DNA of 32,500 nt from Theodoxus fluviatilis (taxonomy: Eukaryota > Mollusca > Gastropoda > Cycloneritida > Neritidae). How positions within the stretch are numbered: the first letter of the stretch is position 1; every line of letters begins with the position of its first letter. The notes below the pieces were generated by a model. That model was given only the letters and a program-made list of their open reading frames with translations. It was not told the origin of the DNA and did not search any database. A program made the translations under genes and the position numbers. Of the stretch, positions 31,094-32,500 are shown piece after piece. The stretch covers positions 37,011-69,510 of the forward strand of contig JAWQFJ010028210.1 of assembly GCA_034096865.1 (NCBI GenBank), in the 5' to 3' direction.

Positions 31094-31561
31094 ATGGCAG
31101 ATGTCGAGCCAGAAGCTAGCAACTGCCATGATGGAAAGGATAGCGTTGATGTTGTCAACGATAATGACACTGATGACGATGGTGACGACAGTGGACGAGA
31201 AGAAGCACAGAAAGCGAGAGAGCAGGGAGGGAGGACAGCGGAAGGAGGCGGAGCAGACGGAACAGGAGCAGCAGAGGCAGTCGATGAAAGAACAAGTGGC
31301 GCAAAGAAAGAAAGGTTTTTAAGAAAAACCACCACGCGAAGACTGTCCAATGACATTTGTCTGCATAGCATACAGTCAGATTATCTTTTCCACGCCAGCC
31401 CGAGCATGACAAAGCATGTGCAACACCGTGTACAGAGTACGCATCTGAATGAGAAGGTGCCTACCCAAATCCTCTTTGAGTACTACCTAGCCGCCATGCC
31501 GCAGGAAATGACGTCATCGTGTTGTCGCTGCGGAGATCTCAACGCGAAAACTTCGCGATAA
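31094..31561 (+). CDS. Weak candidate: 155-codon divergent ORF
   Basis: Starts at AAGATGG (A at -3, G at +4, a good eukaryotic context) and ends at TAATAA. The first half is acidic and low in complexity (runs of D, G, E and A); the second half is mixed, with a CCRCGD end. No domain is recognised. It would be head-to-head with the minus-strand gene, 94 bp between outer start codons, sharing the CRE at 31037. Overlapping ORFs in other frames are of similar length, so the frame is not clearly favoured. It may instead be upstream noncoding sequence of the minus-strand gene. Confidence 0.2.
   Translation: MADVEPEASNCHDGKDSVDVVNDNDTDDDGDDSGREEAQKAREQGGRTAEGGGADGTGAAEAVDERTSGAKKERFLRKTTTRRLSNDICLHSIQSDYLFHASPSMTKHVQHRVQSTHLNEKVPTQILFEYYLAAMPQEMTSSCCRCGDLNAKTSR
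31509..31516. promoter_or_regulatory. Second perfect CRE palindrome TGACGTCA
   Basis: Same eight-base motif about 470 bp from the first, inside the 3' part of the weak + strand ORF and about 510 bp upstream of the minus-strand gene's outermost ATG. Confidence 0.35.
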
Positions 31562-31779
31562 TAATGTTGTCACCTTTTGACGTGTACACTTCTACACGAT
31601 ACTCTGAAGCAATGAACTTTATGAGAAATATGTTGTGAACGGGATTTTTGTTGTTTGCATAATCACTAAATTCATGCTTCCGCTATGTACATTGTCATTG
31701 CGAGTTCCATGTTGTGTGCAGCTTCACTCTTCCTTTCTATCCATGTGTCTAGTGTATAGATGTCAATCTAGTGTGTACG
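31562..31779. other. Single-copy AT-rich spacer
   Basis: No repeat or supported ORF. The + ORF starting at 31635 owes its length to the TG tract it enters. Confidence 0.5.
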
Positions 31780-32500
31780 TGCGTTCGTGCGCGTGTGTGT
31801 ATGTGTGTGTGTGCGCGCGTTCGGTGCGTGCGTGTGCGTGTGTTTGCCTGAGTGAGTGAGTGTGTGCGTGCGTGTGTGTGTGTGTTTGCGTGCGTGAGTG
31901 AGTGTGTGTGTGCGTTTATTTGCGTGCGTGAGTGTGTGTGTGAGTGCGTGTGTTTGCGAGAGTGTGCGTGTGTGTGTGTGTTTTTGTATGTGTGTGTATA
32001 TGTGTACGTGTGTATGTCCGTGTGTGTCCGTGTGAGTGTGCGCGTATGTATGTGTGTGCATGTGTGTGTGCGTGTGTTTGTGTGTGTGTGCGTGTGAGTG
32101 TGCGTGTGTGTGTGTGTGTGTGTGTGCGTGTGTATGTGTGTGTGCGTGTGTATGTGCGTGTGTGTGCGTGCGTGCGTGTGTGTGTTTGTGTATGTATGTT
32201 TGTATATGGGGGTGTGCCTGTGTGTGTATGTGTGTGTATATGTGCGTGCGAGTGCATGTGCGCGTGTGTGTGCGCGTGTGCGTGCGTGCATGTGTGTATG
32301 TTTGTGCGTGTATGGATGTTTGCGTGCCTGTGTGTGTCTGTATGGGTGTGTGCGTGCGTGTGTGTATGTTTGTGCGAGTGTGTATGTTTGTGCGAGTGTG
32401 TATGTTTGCGTGCCTGTGTGCGTGTGTATGGGTGTGTGCGTGCGTGCGTGCGTGTGTCCGTTTGTGGACGAACACGCGGCATGTGAGTGCGTATGCAAGC
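31780..32500. repeat. Imperfect TG/CG-rich simple repeat
   Basis: About 700 bp of GTGTGC, GTGTAT, GCGTGC and GTTTGC words, almost perfectly alternating purine-pyrimidine, with sparse GAG interruptions. It continues to the window end apart from a brief break near 32460-32480. His/Thr-rich ORFs on the minus strand and Val/Cys-rich ORFs on the + strand are artefacts. Confidence 0.93.

Noticed and set aside
31749..32498. His/Thr/Ala-rich minus ORFs and Val/Cys/Arg-rich + ORFs at the right end
   Set aside because: They are translations of the TG/CG tract and have no unique sequence.
1..32500. Telomere repeats, rRNA, tRNA or retroelement coding regions
   Set aside because: No TTAGGG-type run, no recognisable rRNA or tRNA sequence, and no reverse transcriptase, integrase or transposase motifs were seen in any of the unique segments.

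Overview
The window reads as eukaryotic nuclear DNA, most likely from a mollusc, probably a marine gastropod. That guess rests on a dispersed element rich in GACCTTGACCTT / AAGGTCAAGGTCA, opening with ACAAGAAGGGCAAAGCCC and ending in a GACTCAC...GTGAGTC hairpin, a type I associate with molluscan genomes. Nothing is bacterial: there are no operons, no ribosome-binding sites and no dense intact ORFs. About four fifths of the window is tandem repeat, and almost every long ORF is a by-product of repeat units that lack stop codons.

Layout: 1-14113 is a minisatellite with a 31-bp unit (about 450 copies), containing kilobase-scale internal duplications. 14114-16190 is mostly single-copy and holds one full dispersed element (14237-15097), a solo 3' end of it (15190-15276) and a candidate last exon. 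16190-25155 is a minisatellite with a 12-bp unit, almost free of G on the + strand (about 740 copies), followed by a 25-base C run and an ACC run. 25200-28482 holds two candidate exons, a rearranged element copy (25545-26705) and an array with a 91-bp unit (about 26940-28130). 28483-30750 holds a 23-bp-unit array (29050-30358) and a 5' fragment of the element (30465-30655). 30751-31600 holds a candidate first exon, two perfect CRE palindromes and a weak divergent ORF. 31780-32500 is an imperfect TG/CG tract running off the window.

The main inference is one minus-strand gene joining four exons: 30999/30882-30751, 28482-28131, 25348-25226 and 16140-15887. The introns begin with GT and end with AG, and all three junctions are phase-compatible (0, 1, 1). 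The predicted protein of about 286-325 residues is basic and Tyr/Pro-rich, with a Trp/Lys/Glu/Arg-rich helical stretch across the last junction. Its style recalls ciliary or sperm axonemal microtubule inner proteins, but I cannot name a family. Each intron carries its own minisatellite, and the third is repeat almost from splice site to splice site.

The most interesting structure is the 91-bp array in intron 2. Each unit duplicates the 3' end of exon 2 with its GTGAGT donor. In eight copies the unit also has an AG placed so that it could be spliced as a 30-base, 10-codon, in-frame microexon (DYTPLYTKHY-like) separated by 61-base introns. It could be a tandem microexon cassette, a string of decoy 5' splice sites, or simply a minisatellite born at an exon-intron boundary. 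The sequence cannot decide between these.
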